A DNA stretch of 53,692 nt from Bacteroidia bacterium (GTDB taxonomy: Bacteria > Bacteroidota > Bacteroidia > UKL13-3): positions 1 through 53,692 of the forward strand of contig JALONK010000018.1 in assembly GCA_025454975.1 (NCBI GenBank), in the 5' to 3' direction. The translations under genes and the position numbers were made by a program. Below are positions 16,389-25,644 of the stretch, piece after piece. The stretch's first letter is position 1; every line of letters starts with the position of its first letter. The notes beneath the pieces were generated by a model that made no database searches, was not told where the DNA came from, and saw nothing but the letters and a program-made list of their open reading frames with translations.

Positions 16389-18755
16389 ATGAGTCGAATA
16401 GTCCTTTTGCTTATTTTATATTTATTCTCCACAGAGGTAATGGCCCAAGTTGGGCAAATTAAAGGTGTTGTACTATCAGATTCTCTGCCAATTGAAGGGG
16501 CGGTTATTAGTGTTCCTTTGTTAAATAAATCAACCCTAAGTAAAAATAACGGCCAATTCCAATTGCTGAACATTCCTCCCGGAAAACACCAACTACAAAT
16601 GGTATTAACCGGCTACGAAAGCATCATGATTGAAATAGAAGTAGTTGCTGACAAAACTATACAGGTTACCCTATTAACCAAAGAGCGAAAACTTGACCTT
16701 GATGAGTTAGTTGTAACGGGTACACGCTATGCTATCCCAATTCAACAGTCGCCTGTTATAATAAATACCATATCAAACAAAACATTTGAAGCAACACAAT
16801 CCTTGAGTCTTGCAGAAGGACTCAATTTTGCCCCAGGTTTACGCCTCGAAAACAACTGTCAAAACTGTGGATTTACCCAACTCCGCATGAATGGATTAGA
16901 CGGCCCTTACTCACAAATATTAATAAATAGCCGACCAATATTTTCGGCTCTAGCAGGAGTTTATGGTTTAGAAATGCTTCCAACAAATATGATTTCAAAA
17001 GTGGAGGTAATGAGAGGGGGCGGTTCGGTGCTTTATGGTGGAAATGCAATCGCAGGAACCGTGAATATTATCACAAAAGACCCTTCTAGAAATTCAATTG
17101 AAGCATCAATAAATCAAGCTTTGATAGACATGGAAGCCAGCGACAGAACTATTACCTTTAATAGTTCTATCGTAAATGAAGAATTAAATAGCGGCTTAAC
17201 CATTTTCGCATTTAACCGTAATCGCGACTATTGGGACGCAAACAACGATGGTTTTTCTGAAATCACTAAACTACAAAACAGCACAATTGGATTAAACGCT
17301 TTCCGAAACTTTTCAGGAAGGAGTCGCATTTCATTATCGGCAATGTTTACCGATGAATTTAGAAGAGGCGGAAACAAATTTAGCCTTGAACCACACCAAA
17401 CTGACATTACTGAACAACTAAAACATCGCATAGGAAACATTAACCTTACTTACGAACATTATTCGAAAAATTATAAACAAAAGGTTGCTGTTTATTCATC
17501 AATACAATGGATTGGGCGACAAAGCTATTACGGTGGTGGCGGAAGAGTACTTGTGCCTGGTGATTCATTAACCGATGCTGACTTATTAGCCATTAACGCT
17601 TATGGAAAAAGCAATGATTTCAGCTTAGTAAGTGGAGTACAATATGCTTATGAACCGAACAAAAAATGGCATTATACAATTGGTTCGGAACTACAGATGA
17701 ACTCGGTGGTTGACCAAATGCCGGGCTATGGAAGAAGCATTAATCAGCAAGTAATTACATCGGGTAGCTATGTACAGGTTTTGTATAAACCTATAAAAAG
17801 ATTAACTATAACTAGTGGTGCCCGTTTTGATGGAGTAAACATATCCGGCAATTATAAATTAAGTGGAGAAGCACTCAATAACAATAGAACGCTTTATGTA
17901 TTAGTGCCAAGAGTTTCTGCCTTATACAATATTACCTCAACCATTCAGGCGCGTGTAGGTTTTGCTCAAGGATACCGTGCGCCTCAAGCTTTTAATGAAG
18001 ATATTCATATTGAAACTGTTGGTGGTGCTGCAAGATTCGTTCAGCTTGGTGCCGGACTAAAAACAGAAAGATCAAACAGCTATACAGCCTCAATTAACTA
18101 CACAAAAACAAAAGGTAAAAACGAATTTAGTTTCTTAATTGAAGGCTTTAGAACAGAATTAAACAACCCCTTTATCAATAGTAATGCATTCGAACTGCCT
18201 TCTGGGGTTGCGGTGGTTACAAAAAGAAATGGAAGCGGAGCTATAGTACAAGGGTTAAATATTGAAGGAAATATGGCTTATGGAAAACTTTTTGTGTTTC
18301 AAATTGGAACTACCATACAAGAAGCAAAATACAGACATACAGAATTATTGTGGGAGGGAGATGTTGCCGGCGAATCAATTCAAACAAAAACAAACACATT
18401 ATTGAGAACCCCCAATATTTACGGTTATTACACGGCCATGTATAATCTAACAAAGCGAGTTTCTGTGTCGTTGTCGGGTAACATTACCGGTAACATGATG
18501 GTAGCCCATGTTATTGATCCGGAAAACGAAAAAACAGTATTGAAAGAAACCCCATGGTTTTTCGACCAAAGTTTTAGGTTGAGTTACGACCTATACAAAA
18601 TCAAAACCACTCGCATTCAAATATTCGGAGGAGCGCAAAATGTGTTTAATAGTTTTCAAAATAATTTTGACAGGGGTGCATTAAGAGATGCCGGCTTTGT
18701 ATTTGGACCGGCTCGACCAAGAACCTTGTATTTTGGGATGAAGTTTGCTTTTTGA
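16389..18755 (+). CDS. TonB-dependent outer-membrane receptor
   Basis: This 788 aa receptor has a signal peptide (cleaved after VMAQ) and a carboxypeptidase-like regulatory domain (residues 23-95). Next comes a TonB box region with DLDELVVTGTR, a plug domain (about 110-225) and a 22-strand barrel ending in YFGMKFAF. The plug contains ENNCQNCGFTQLRMNGLDG, a Cys-x2-Cys that may bind a metal or form a disulfide. The plug end reads VEVMRGGGSVLYGGNAIAGTVNIITKDP. With the DtxR-like operator upstream, uptake of a metal or metal chelate is likely, but the ligand is unknown. No SusD partner is present, so it is not a SusC-type glycan importer. Confidence 0.93.
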   Translation: MSRIVLLLILYLFSTEVMAQVGQIKGVVLSDSLPIEGAVISVPLLNKSTLSKNNGQFQLLNIPPGKHQLQMVLTGYESIMIEIEVVADKTIQVTLLTKERKLDLDELVVTGTRYAIPIQQSPVIINTISNKTFEATQSLSLAEGLNFAPGLRLENNCQNCGFTQLRMNGLDGPYSQILINSRPIFSALAGVYGLEMLPTNMISKVEVMRGGGSVLYGGNAIAGTVNIITKDPSRNSIEASINQALIDMEASDRTITFNSSIVNEELNSGLTIFAFNRNRDYWDANNDGFSEITKLQNSTIGLNAFRNFSGRSRISLSAMFTDEFRRGGNKFSLEPHQTDITEQLKHRIGNINLTYEHYSKNYKQKVAVYSSIQWIGRQSYYGGGGRVLVPGDSLTDADLLAINAYGKSNDFSLVSGVQYAYEPNKKWHYTIGSELQMNSVVDQMPGYGRSINQQVITSGSYVQVLYKPIKRLTITSGARFDGVNISGNYKLSGEALNNNRTLYVLVPRVSALYNITSTIQARVGFAQGYRAPQAFNEDIHIETVGGAARFVQLGAGLKTERSNSYTASINYTKTKGKNEFSFLIEGFRTELNNPFINSNAFELPSGVAVVTKRNGSGAIVQGLNIEGNMAYGKLFVFQIGTTIQEAKYRHTELLWEGDVAGESIQTKTNTLLRTPNIYGYYTAMYNLTKRVSVSLSGNITGNMMVAHVIDPENEKTVLKETPWFFDQSFRLSYDLYKIKTTRIQIFGGAQNVFNSFQNNFDRGALRDAGFVFGPARPRTLYFGMKFAF

Positions 18756-18848
18756 ATGCATTTACCCGATAAAAACCAAACAATAACCGAAACTGATTTT
18801 TATTCTTCAGTCAATTGTTCAACTTTGTATAACAATTTTAACTGAAAT

Positions 18849-20243
18849 ATGTACATCGAACAATTATACACAAACTGTTTAGCACAAGCAGCATACTATA
18901 TTGAGAGTAATGGAGAGGCGGCAATAATTGACCCACTAAGGGATTATGAAACATACATTAATAAAGCAAAACAGCGTGGAGCAAAAATAAAATACATATT
19001 TGAAACACACTTTCATGCCGATTTTGTAAGCGGACATATTGATTTGTCAAAACAAACAGGGGCAACAATTATTTATGGCCCTTCCACAAAAACCAACTAT
19101 GCTGTTCATGTAGCTCAAGATGGGGAACGCATTTTGTTAGGCGATGTGTGGTTTACCGTTTTACATACACCCGGCCACACACCGGAAAGTAGTTGTTACT
19201 TATTGCAAGATACCGATGGAAACCCTTACGCAGTATTTACAGGCGACACATTGTTTGTTGGCGATGTAGGAAGGCCCGACTTACTGGATGGTTTAATTAC
19301 AAAAGAAGAATTAGCGTCAATGATGTATGATTCTTTACGAAATAAATTAATGGTGTTGCCGGATAATGTTATTGTATATCCCGCCCATGGAGCAGGGAGT
19401 GCTTGTGGTAAAAACATAGGCAAAGAAACCCACAGCACTATTGGAGAGCAAAAACAAAATAACTACGCTTTACAACCAATGACTAAAGAGTTGTTTGTTA
19501 AAACGCTTACCGACGGTATACAGCCGGCTCCCGCCTATTTTTTTAAAGATGCCGCACTAAACAAGCAAGGTTATGCCACATTTGAAGAGGTTCTTAATAG
19601 CGGCTTGCGTAAGTTGTCGGTAGCCGATTTTGAAAAAGAAATAAAAGCAGGAGCCACCATTATTGACACACGTATACCTGATGTTTTTGAAAATGGTTTT
19701 ATTCCCGGTTCAATTAACTTTGGACTTAACGGACAATATGCGATATGGGCGGCAACAGTGCTTGATATAAACACGCCAATTATATTGGTGGCTGAGCCCG
19801 GAAAAGAACAAGAAAGCGTTGAGCGATTAACACGAGTTGGATTTGAACATTTGTTAGGTTGTTTAAACGGAGGCTTTGAGGCTTGGCTTGATGCAGAAAA
19901 AAGATACGACATGGTAATTTCAATTGATGCGGAAGAGTTTACCCTTGATGTAAAACATAGTGATGCTATTGTTTTAGATGTAAGAAAACCCGGTGAATTT
20001 AATGATTTACATGTTGAAAAGGCCATCTTTCAACCCTTAGATAAGCTTAATAATGACTATAAAAACCTGTCGCCCGAAAAGGAATACCTAATTCATTGCG
20101 CAGGAGGCTATAGAAGTATGATTGCCGCGAGTTTTTTAAAAGCAAAAGGATTTAAAAATGTGAAAAATGTTTGGGGCGGATTTGCCAAAATAAAAGAATT
20201 TAATCAGTTGCCTTTTGTTAGCGAAAAGGTGGGGCAAAATTAA
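18849..20243 (+). CDS. CstB-like persulfide dioxygenase with two rhodanese domains
   Basis: This 464 aa multidomain enzyme has an N-terminal metallo-beta-lactamase domain of the persulfide dioxygenase type. It shows THFHADFVSGH (His54, His56, Asp58), HTPGHTPES, FTGDTLFVGDVGRPD and PAHGAGSACG. Two rhodanese domains follow (about 255-350 and 365-460). The first has no Cys in its active loop (LVAEPGKEQES); the second has Cys417 in IHCAGGYRS. This pattern (dioxygenase, pseudo-rhodanese, active rhodanese) is that of staphylococcal CstB, which oxidises low-molecular-weight persulfides and makes thiosulfate. It probably detoxifies sulfide in the cytoplasm. No CstR-like regulator or SQR lies nearby. 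Confidence 0.82.
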   Translation: MYIEQLYTNCLAQAAYYIESNGEAAIIDPLRDYETYINKAKQRGAKIKYIFETHFHADFVSGHIDLSKQTGATIIYGPSTKTNYAVHVAQDGERILLGDVWFTVLHTPGHTPESSCYLLQDTDGNPYAVFTGDTLFVGDVGRPDLLDGLITKEELASMMYDSLRNKLMVLPDNVIVYPAHGAGSACGKNIGKETHSTIGEQKQNNYALQPMTKELFVKTLTDGIQPAPAYFFKDAALNKQGYATFEEVLNSGLRKLSVADFEKEIKAGATIIDTRIPDVFENGFIPGSINFGLNGQYAIWAATVLDINTPIILVAEPGKEQESVERLTRVGFEHLLGCLNGGFEAWLDAEKRYDMVISIDAEEFTLDVKHSDAIVLDVRKPGEFNDLHVEKAIFQPLDKLNNDYKNLSPEKEYLIHCAGGYRSMIAASFLKAKGFKNVKNVWGGFAKIKEFNQLPFVSEKVGQN

Positions 20244-20347
20244 TTACACCGTCCACAATCAATAACTGGATACCCTTGTAAAGGGGGCGCTCTTTAATAT
20301 TTTAAGATTGTAGATATAAGATTGTTCCATTTTAACGTTATGTTGGG

Positions 20348-20983
20348 ATGGAAACAAAAGCACTCTTCTTTTTATTAATATTTAGCGGAGCACTTTTTCA
20401 ATGCAATGAAGTTCAATCTGTTTATAAGAACAATATTAATAGTTTATCAACTTCAGCATATCAACCTGATAAAGTTAGAATAAAAGAAGCCTTTAATTTT
20501 TGCAAACGAAACAGGTTTGATACGTTATTTTGTATTTTAATTGATATGAAAATACATTCCGGAAAAAGCCGGTTTTTTGTTTGGGATTTTAAAAATGAAA
20601 TATTGCTAAAAAAATTCCTTGTAAGTCACGGTTGCTGCAATAATCCTTGGAGTGAAGACAAATCAAAAGAAAGCCCTGTGTTTAGCAATATTGACGGAAG
20701 CCATTGCTCTTCATTAGGCAAATATAAAATTGGAGCTCGTGGGCCAAGCGATTGGGGAATTGGTATAAAATACTTGTTACATGGACTCGAAAAAAGCAAT
20801 AGTAACGCAGCCGCGCGATTTATTGTATTACATAGCTGGGATTTGATTCCAGATGAAGAAGTATATCCGGCAGGGGTTGCCGAAGGCTGGGGCTGCCCAA
20901 GCATATCCAATAGCGCACTAATGTGGCTTGATTCGGTTTTAGTTAAAAAGAGTAAGCCGGTATTGCTGTGGATGTATAATTAG
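20348..20983 (+). CDS. L,D-transpeptidase catalytic domain-like (YkuD_2) protein
   Basis: This 211 aa exported protein begins with a short hydrophobic segment containing Cys (GALFQCNE), either a lipoprotein signal or a plain signal peptide. The body fits the YkuD_2 family: VWDFKNEILLKKFLVSHGCC, then SSLGKYKIGARG, IVLHSWDL and WGCPSISNSAL. The conserved H (LHSWD) and GCP Cys are the expected catalytic His and Cys. It probably acts on peptidoglycan or a related substrate in the periplasm. The 263 bases that follow are AT-rich, with no gene or clear hairpin. Confidence 0.72.
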   Translation: METKALFFLLIFSGALFQCNEVQSVYKNNINSLSTSAYQPDKVRIKEAFNFCKRNRFDTLFCILIDMKIHSGKSRFFVWDFKNEILLKKFLVSHGCCNNPWSEDKSKESPVFSNIDGSHCSSLGKYKIGARGPSDWGIGIKYLLHGLEKSNSNAAARFIVLHSWDLIPDEEVYPAGVAEGWGCPSISNSALMWLDSVLVKKSKPVLLWMYN

Positions 20984-21246
20984 TATTGTCAATGGCTTGT
21001 ATTGTAACTATTAAAAACAATTCTTTAGTAGGTTTTATTTTTTTTTTACGCCATTAAATTACCCCTGCTATTTTTTACATGATTTTTTATTGTAGTTAAC
21101 CCCCTTAAATATTATTAATTGTAGTCTTTATGAGTTTAATTGTTAAGGCATGTGTGTTTAGCATCCTTAAAATATAAAGATATTTAATTACTACAAACAA
21201 CATTTTATTTTTTACCTCGTTAAACAATCACATCAACAATAAAGCT

Positions 21247-23268
21247 ATGCGTTACATATTATCAATGATCGCATTGCTTACTATGGTTATAGCAAGCAGT
21301 GCAACCGCCCCTGTCATCAAACAATTTTCTATTCATTTTAATTCTGATGAGCATACATTAGATCCTGAAGACCGACTGGTACTGCAAGAGGTAATGAAAT
21401 ATATTAATTCATGCAAATATGCCGAGGTTGAGTTATATGCCAACACTGATAACGATGCTTCTGATAATTACAACATCCTGCTTTCTCAAAGAAGAGCCTC
21501 TTCTGTTAAAGCCTTTTTTACCGGTAATCAAGCGTTAGAAAAAAGAATCCGTGTAGCAGCAAATGGTGAAAGCAAACCTGTTGCTGAAAATAAAACAGAA
21601 GAAGGCAAAGCAAAAAACAGACGCGTTGATATTATAGTAAAATCGTATGCTATAAGCTCGGCTGCTGATGCCTTAAACGCTGCCAATCCTGTTAAAGTTG
21701 AATCGTTTTCAATAAATGCAAACATCAACAATAATATTGTTGGAAAACAAGGAACTGTTTTATTCGTTCCTGCCGGCAGTATTATTCAAGACAATGGCAC
21801 TCCTGTATATGGTATGATTAATCTTCAGCTTAAAGAATATTATTCACCGGCAGATATAATTGCTTCAAAAGTTTCAACATTATGCGATGGTAAGATACTT
21901 GAAACAGGAGGTATGTTTGATGTTTCTGCCTCTCAAAATGGTAAGCAATTAAAAGTTAAAAGCGGCACATCAATTTATGCCGCCATCCCAACAAGAACGC
22001 CTAAACAAGATATGAAGCTATTTACAGCTTCAACCAATTCAGATGGGGTTACTGTTTGGCAAAACACCAATGCGTCATTTACAACAGCTCAACAAAGAGA
22101 AACCTTATTAAACATCGAAACACTAACCAAAATGTTATTGCCAAATACCGAATATACAACCACTGTTTCATTTGAATACAAATTGCCTATACTAGGTAAA
22201 AGGCCAACCCATCCGGGACGTGCGCCTAAACTTGTTAAGTCGAAAAACCGCTCCTTGAAAACTCTTTTTAAATCTATTTACACGAAAAAAGAAAAAAGGA
22301 TGAAGGAGCTTCAGAGAAAAGACGCTAGAGAGAAAAAAACATTTGAAACACGCCTTAAAAACTATAACAAGAGACTGGCTAAATATGAAGCAGACTTAAA
22401 AAAATATCTGGAAGACTCAGCGGCTTTTGAAAAAGAATATTCAGAAAGCTTTCAAGCATGGGTTAGCAGTAATAGAATAGCACATCAAGAACGGATAAAT
22501 AATATACCAATTGAACATTGGAATCGTGCAATAACCTTTTTATTGAACAACTCAACAAATACCGAGAGCCTAAAAGAATTAAAGCTATTCTTCAGTAGTC
22601 ATCTAAATATTCCTAACGGAATCGTTCAAGAAGTGATTCAATATTGCATTGCAGATGCCATTTTATCGGCTTATGAAAACAAGAGTATGGCAGAAGTGGT
22701 TCGATTAAATAAATTTAGGCCGATACTTAAATTAAATCCCAATAATCCAAATTCGGAGCTTCGCCGATTAGCTGTAAACATTAATAAGCCGAAATCAATT
22801 ATTCAAGAACAGCTAAAAAAGTATCCTGAATTATTTGAAATATTAAACGATGAATTGGCGAGAATGTATAAATATGAAGCAAGCAGAATTGCCTTGCAAA
22901 GTAGTGGCGTAGCCGCTGCATACCAAACTGCACTATCTTCTTTTGGTATGTTTAATTGCGATCGCTTTTCTACTACTCCCGAAAACCAATTGGTAAGTGT
23001 TGAAATTCCTTATGACGAGGCTGCTTTGGTTTCTTTCTATATCCCTGAGTTAAAGGCATACATCTACCCTTACCAAGATAAGCTTAAGTATCATGCAAAA
23101 TTGCCTAAAAACTTAACTGTTGTGGTTGTTTATGTAACCCATGATAAAGAATCAGGACCTATGATGTATATAAACAAAACCAAATTTACATCAAGGGCTG
23201 TTATCAGGCCAACACCGCAATTTGTTACAATTGCCGAAATGTCGAAAAGCTTGAAGTCGTTATCTTGA
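21247..23268 (+). CDS. secreted protein with N-terminal OmpA domain
   Basis: This 673 aa protein has a signal peptide (MRYILSMIALLTMVIASSATA). An OmpA-like peptidoglycan-binding domain comes first (about residues 25-135), with ELYANTDNDAS, LLSQRRASSVKAFF and KAKNRRVDIIV. Placing this domain at the N-terminus is unusual; it is normally C-terminal. Next is a beta-rich segment (about 150-290; GTVLFVPAGSII...) of unknown family. A highly charged, probably coiled-coil stretch follows (about 335-405; KKEKRMKELQRKDAREKK), then an alpha/beta C-terminal part. It may tether an envelope structure to peptidoglycan. The following barrel gene starts 31 bases after its stop and is likely co-transcribed. Confidence 0.75.
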   Translation: MRYILSMIALLTMVIASSATAPVIKQFSIHFNSDEHTLDPEDRLVLQEVMKYINSCKYAEVELYANTDNDASDNYNILLSQRRASSVKAFFTGNQALEKRIRVAANGESKPVAENKTEEGKAKNRRVDIIVKSYAISSAADALNAANPVKVESFSINANINNNIVGKQGTVLFVPAGSIIQDNGTPVYGMINLQLKEYYSPADIIASKVSTLCDGKILETGGMFDVSASQNGKQLKVKSGTSIYAAIPTRTPKQDMKLFTASTNSDGVTVWQNTNASFTTAQQRETLLNIETLTKMLLPNTEYTTTVSFEYKLPILGKRPTHPGRAPKLVKSKNRSLKTLFKSIYTKKEKRMKELQRKDAREKKTFETRLKNYNKRLAKYEADLKKYLEDSAAFEKEYSESFQAWVSSNRIAHQERINNIPIEHWNRAITFLLNNSTNTESLKELKLFFSSHLNIPNGIVQEVIQYCIADAILSAYENKSMAEVVRLNKFRPILKLNPNNPNSELRRLAVNINKPKSIIQEQLKKYPELFEILNDELARMYKYEASRIALQSSGVAAAYQTALSSFGMFNCDRFSTTPENQLVSVEIPYDEAALVSFYIPELKAYIYPYQDKLKYHAKLPKNLTVVVVYVTHDKESGPMMYINKTKFTSRAVIRPTPQFVTIAEMSKSLKSLS

Positions 23269-23299
23269 GGCCGATTTAAATTATTATCTTCGCTGATAC

Positions 23300-24421
23300 A
23301 TGATTAAATCGAGGTTATTAATATTGGTTGTTTGTAGTGTATTCAGCAATATTGCTTCTGCTCAACTCAACAATTTAGCCCTAAGTGACGAATGGTTATT
23401 TAACGAAAACGACACCGGTCGGTTTCAGCTTCACGTAAATCATTTAGGCTATTTAAGAAACACCGAATATTTTAATTCGTTTGAGTTGGGCAGAACCCTT
23501 TTTGGACAGCAACTTCATCCTAGAATTGGATACGTGGCGGCAAAAGGAATTTTATTACAGGGTGGAGTGTTTTTAAGAAGCGATTTTGGCGCTATACCCA
23601 ACATCAACCAAATTCAGCCAACCTTAACTGTTAAGCTTTTAAATGAAAAGGCAGGAAGAAGTTTTTTGTTTGGAACACTTGAAGGTGCGCTAGCGCACCG
23701 TTTAATTGAGCCACTGTTCGATATCAGTCAGGGTATAGAAAACCGCATCGAAAATGGTGCCCAGTTTAAGGTTAATAACAAAAAATTGTTCTTCGATACT
23801 TGGGTGAATTGGCAGCGATACATCACCAAGGGTTCGCCTCATCAAGAACAATTTCAGGCCGGGCTTAACCTTGCACCTGTTATTTATGAGTCAAAATCTC
23901 AATTGTCAATTACGCCAATTTTACAAGCAACGGCCTTTCATCGCGGAGGGCAAATTGATGCAAGCGATAGTCCCCTGGTTATGATATTTAATTTGGCTGG
24001 AGGAGTAGCGTTTAAACAAATTTATACAACCTCGATTGTTCGAGAGGTTAGCTTAAGCGGATACTTTACCAAACTAGAAGAAACATCAAGTAACGGGTTG
24101 TTTTCGGTGAAGTCCGGTTTGGGATTTTATCAAAACTTTTTTATTAAAAGCAAGTCGTTAGGATTGATGTTGAGCTATTGGGAGTCTAATAATTTTAATA
24201 GCGCTTTAGGGGCACCGGTATTGATGTCACAGTCAGCATCCCTTAGTAATGTTTTCAGTAAAAAAAGACAATTATTATTCGTTAGATTATTATATGAAAA
24301 ATCGCTTAGCAACAACTTTCAACTGGTTGCAAGAGTAGAGCCTTTATATGATTTTACGACAAGTTTGTTAGATTATAGCATGTCTGTTTATTTGTGTTAC
24401 AGGATTAATCGCTCATTTTAA
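23300..24421 (+). CDS. predicted outer-membrane beta-barrel protein
   Basis: This 373 aa protein has a signal peptide cleaved after ASAQ. The body consists of regularly alternating amphipathic strands rich in aromatic residues, ending in YLCYRINRSF, as expected for an outer-membrane barrel. I do not recognise a named family. It follows the OmpA-domain gene after 31 bases, and the two may form a functional pair in the envelope. No catalytic motif is visible. Confidence 0.6.
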   Translation: MIKSRLLILVVCSVFSNIASAQLNNLALSDEWLFNENDTGRFQLHVNHLGYLRNTEYFNSFELGRTLFGQQLHPRIGYVAAKGILLQGGVFLRSDFGAIPNINQIQPTLTVKLLNEKAGRSFLFGTLEGALAHRLIEPLFDISQGIENRIENGAQFKVNNKKLFFDTWVNWQRYITKGSPHQEQFQAGLNLAPVIYESKSQLSITPILQATAFHRGGQIDASDSPLVMIFNLAGGVAFKQIYTTSIVREVSLSGYFTKLEETSSNGLFSVKSGLGFYQNFFIKSKSLGLMLSYWESNNFNSALGAPVLMSQSASLSNVFSKKRQLLFVRLLYEKSLSNNFQLVARVEPLYDFTTSLLDYSMSVYLCYRINRSF

Positions 24422-24454
24422 ATAAATCCCAATCCTTTTTTGTTTCTTTGCAAG

Positions 24455-24808
24455 ATGAGTATCAGACAGGAAAAGCACGGAAAAATGTTACAGAAAGAAC
24501 TTGCTGTAATATTTATGGAGAATCGCTCAGAAATGTTTAATAATGCATTTATTACCATAAGCGGGGTTCAAGTTTCACCAGACTTAAGTCATGCTAAAGT
24601 ATACCTGAGTTTGTTTAACGAAAAAAACAAGGAAGAGCTTTTGCGCACTATTAATCTTCAACAAGTTTTGATAAGAAAGCTGTTGGCCGGAAGAATTAGA
24701 AAACAAGTAAGAATTATTCCTGAACTACAATTTTTTATTGACGACAGCTTAGACTATGTGTTTAAGATGGAGAAGCTATTTAATGATATCAATAAAAAAG
24801 ATAGCTAA
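24455..24808 (+). CDS. rbfA: ribosome-binding factor A
   Basis: RbfA is a KH-fold protein that helps 16S rRNA maturation and cold adaptation of the 30S subunit. The 117 aa product starts MSIRQEKHGKMLQKELAVIF and shows the conserved block VSPDLSHAKVYLSLF and a C-terminal FFIDDSLDYVFKMEKLF. I chose the ATG at 24455; the TTG at 24440 would place five non-homologous residues in front and overlap a promoter-like TTTCTTTG (24443-24450) that lies 4 bases before the ATG. Confidence 0.93.
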   Translation: MSIRQEKHGKMLQKELAVIFMENRSEMFNNAFITISGVQVSPDLSHAKVYLSLFNEKNKEELLRTINLQQVLIRKLLAGRIRKQVRIIPELQFFIDDSLDYVFKMEKLFNDINKKDS

Positions 24809-24813
24809 CACCC

Positions 24814-25122
24814 CTACCCTATTTTTTCCATTACTGTTCGAAATGCAATAAATTTGTCTTTAAACATTTTTAGCGCATCGGCTTGAAGTGATGGGGCAAA
24901 TTCTTGTTGGTATTTTTCATAATGCTTCATGTCGGGCGCTGAATATTGAATAACGTAAGTTGTGCCTGTTTCATCATCCTGCCTGGTTAAAAGTTTATGA
25001 AAGGAATAAGAAATAAACATACCTGTTTTCATCACCTCAGGGATATGCTTATCCTTCATCCAGGTTTCCCATAATTGGCAAACCTCTTCTTCAACATTTA
25101 CTGTTACATTATAAATTATCAT
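24814..25122 (-). CDS. DUF4286 family protein
   Basis: This 102 aa protein matches the DUF4286 family found mainly in Bacteroidota. It reads MIIYNVTVNVEE...WMKDKHIPEVMKTGMFISYSFHKLL, then TYVIQYSAPDMKHYEKYQ. The fold is probably a dimeric alpha/beta-barrel (ferredoxin-like, as in antibiotic biosynthesis monooxygenases). No function is known. It is convergent with rbfA (5-base gap) and divergent from the sufA-like gene. Confidence 0.85.
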   Translation of the reverse strand: MIIYNVTVNVEEEVCQLWETWMKDKHIPEVMKTGMFISYSFHKLLTRQDDETGTTYVIQYSAPDMKHYEKYQQEFAPSLQADALKMFKDKFIAFRTVMEKIG

Positions 25123-25170
25123 ATCAATTAAAATAGGCTACAAAATAAACAAAACAAATAAACATTATAA

Positions 25171-25183
25171 CCAAACTGTTTGG
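25171..25183. promoter_or_regulatory. 13-bp inverted repeat between DUF4286 and the sufA-like gene
   Basis: CCAAACTGTTTGG is a perfect palindrome (6-base arms around T). It lies just upstream of the -33 element of the sufA-like promoter and in the control region of the divergent gene. It could be an operator; no matching regulator is known to me. Confidence 0.4.
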
Positions 25184-25187
25184 ATGT

Positions 25188-25218
25188 TTTGTAACCAAAA
25201 GAATAGATTATACCTTTG
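25188..25218 (+). promoter_or_regulatory. promoter of the sufA-like gene
   Basis: TTTG at 25188-25191, a 19-base spacer and TACCTTTG at 25211-25218 match the Bacteroidota sigma consensus exactly. The ATG is 20 bases downstream. Confidence 0.7.
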
Positions 25219-25238
25219 TTAAATAAAATAAGATTATT

Positions 25239-25565
25239 ATGATTACAGTAACCGATAAAGCCGGTGTTCAAATCGAACGCCTAAAAGAGGAACAAGGCTT
25301 GTCTTCTGAACACTTTCTACGTGTTGGGGTTGACAGCGGAGGCTGTTCAGGGTTATCCTACAACTTAGACTTTGATACAGTTCTTAAGGAGGGCGATCAA
25401 GTATTTGAACATAATGGAGTAAAAGTAGTGTGCGATGTAAGAAGTATGTTATATTTATTTGGTACAGAGCTTGATTTTTCAGATGGATTAAATGGAAAAG
25501 GTTTTAGTTTCAACAATCCAAATGCCTCACGTACATGTAGTTGTGGCGAAAGTTTTGCAGTTTGA
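25239..25565 (+). CDS. HesB/IscA/SufA-type iron-sulfur assembly protein
   Basis: This 108 aa A-type carrier assembles and delivers Fe-S clusters. The three conserved cysteines are present: Cys36 (GGCSGLSY) and Cys100/Cys102 (CSCGESF). Length and spacing are typical. It is monocistronic here, not in a suf operon, with its own consensus promoter and a nearby palindrome. Whether it corresponds to SufA, IscA or ErpA cannot be decided by eye. Confidence 0.92.
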   Translation: MITVTDKAGVQIERLKEEQGLSSEHFLRVGVDSGGCSGLSYNLDFDTVLKEGDQVFEHNGVKVVCDVRSMLYLFGTELDFSDGLNGKGFSFNNPNASRTCSCGESFAV

Positions 25566-25607
25566 GGATAATTTTTATTGAAAACCTTGAAATTTAAAAT
25601 AATGCGC

Positions 25608-25615
25608 TATATTTG
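25608..25615 (+). promoter_or_regulatory. -7 element of the rpsT promoter
   Basis: TATATTTG, preceded 18 bases upstream by TTG (25587-25589), 29 bases before the rpsT ATG. Confidence 0.6.
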
Positions 25616-25644
25616 CAGTCCTTTTTACAGAAAATAATAGAGCA

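Noticed and set aside
20984-21246. Riboswitch or small gene in the AT-rich gap before the OmpA-domain gene
   Set aside because: No open frame, GC-rich stem or known motif could be made out.
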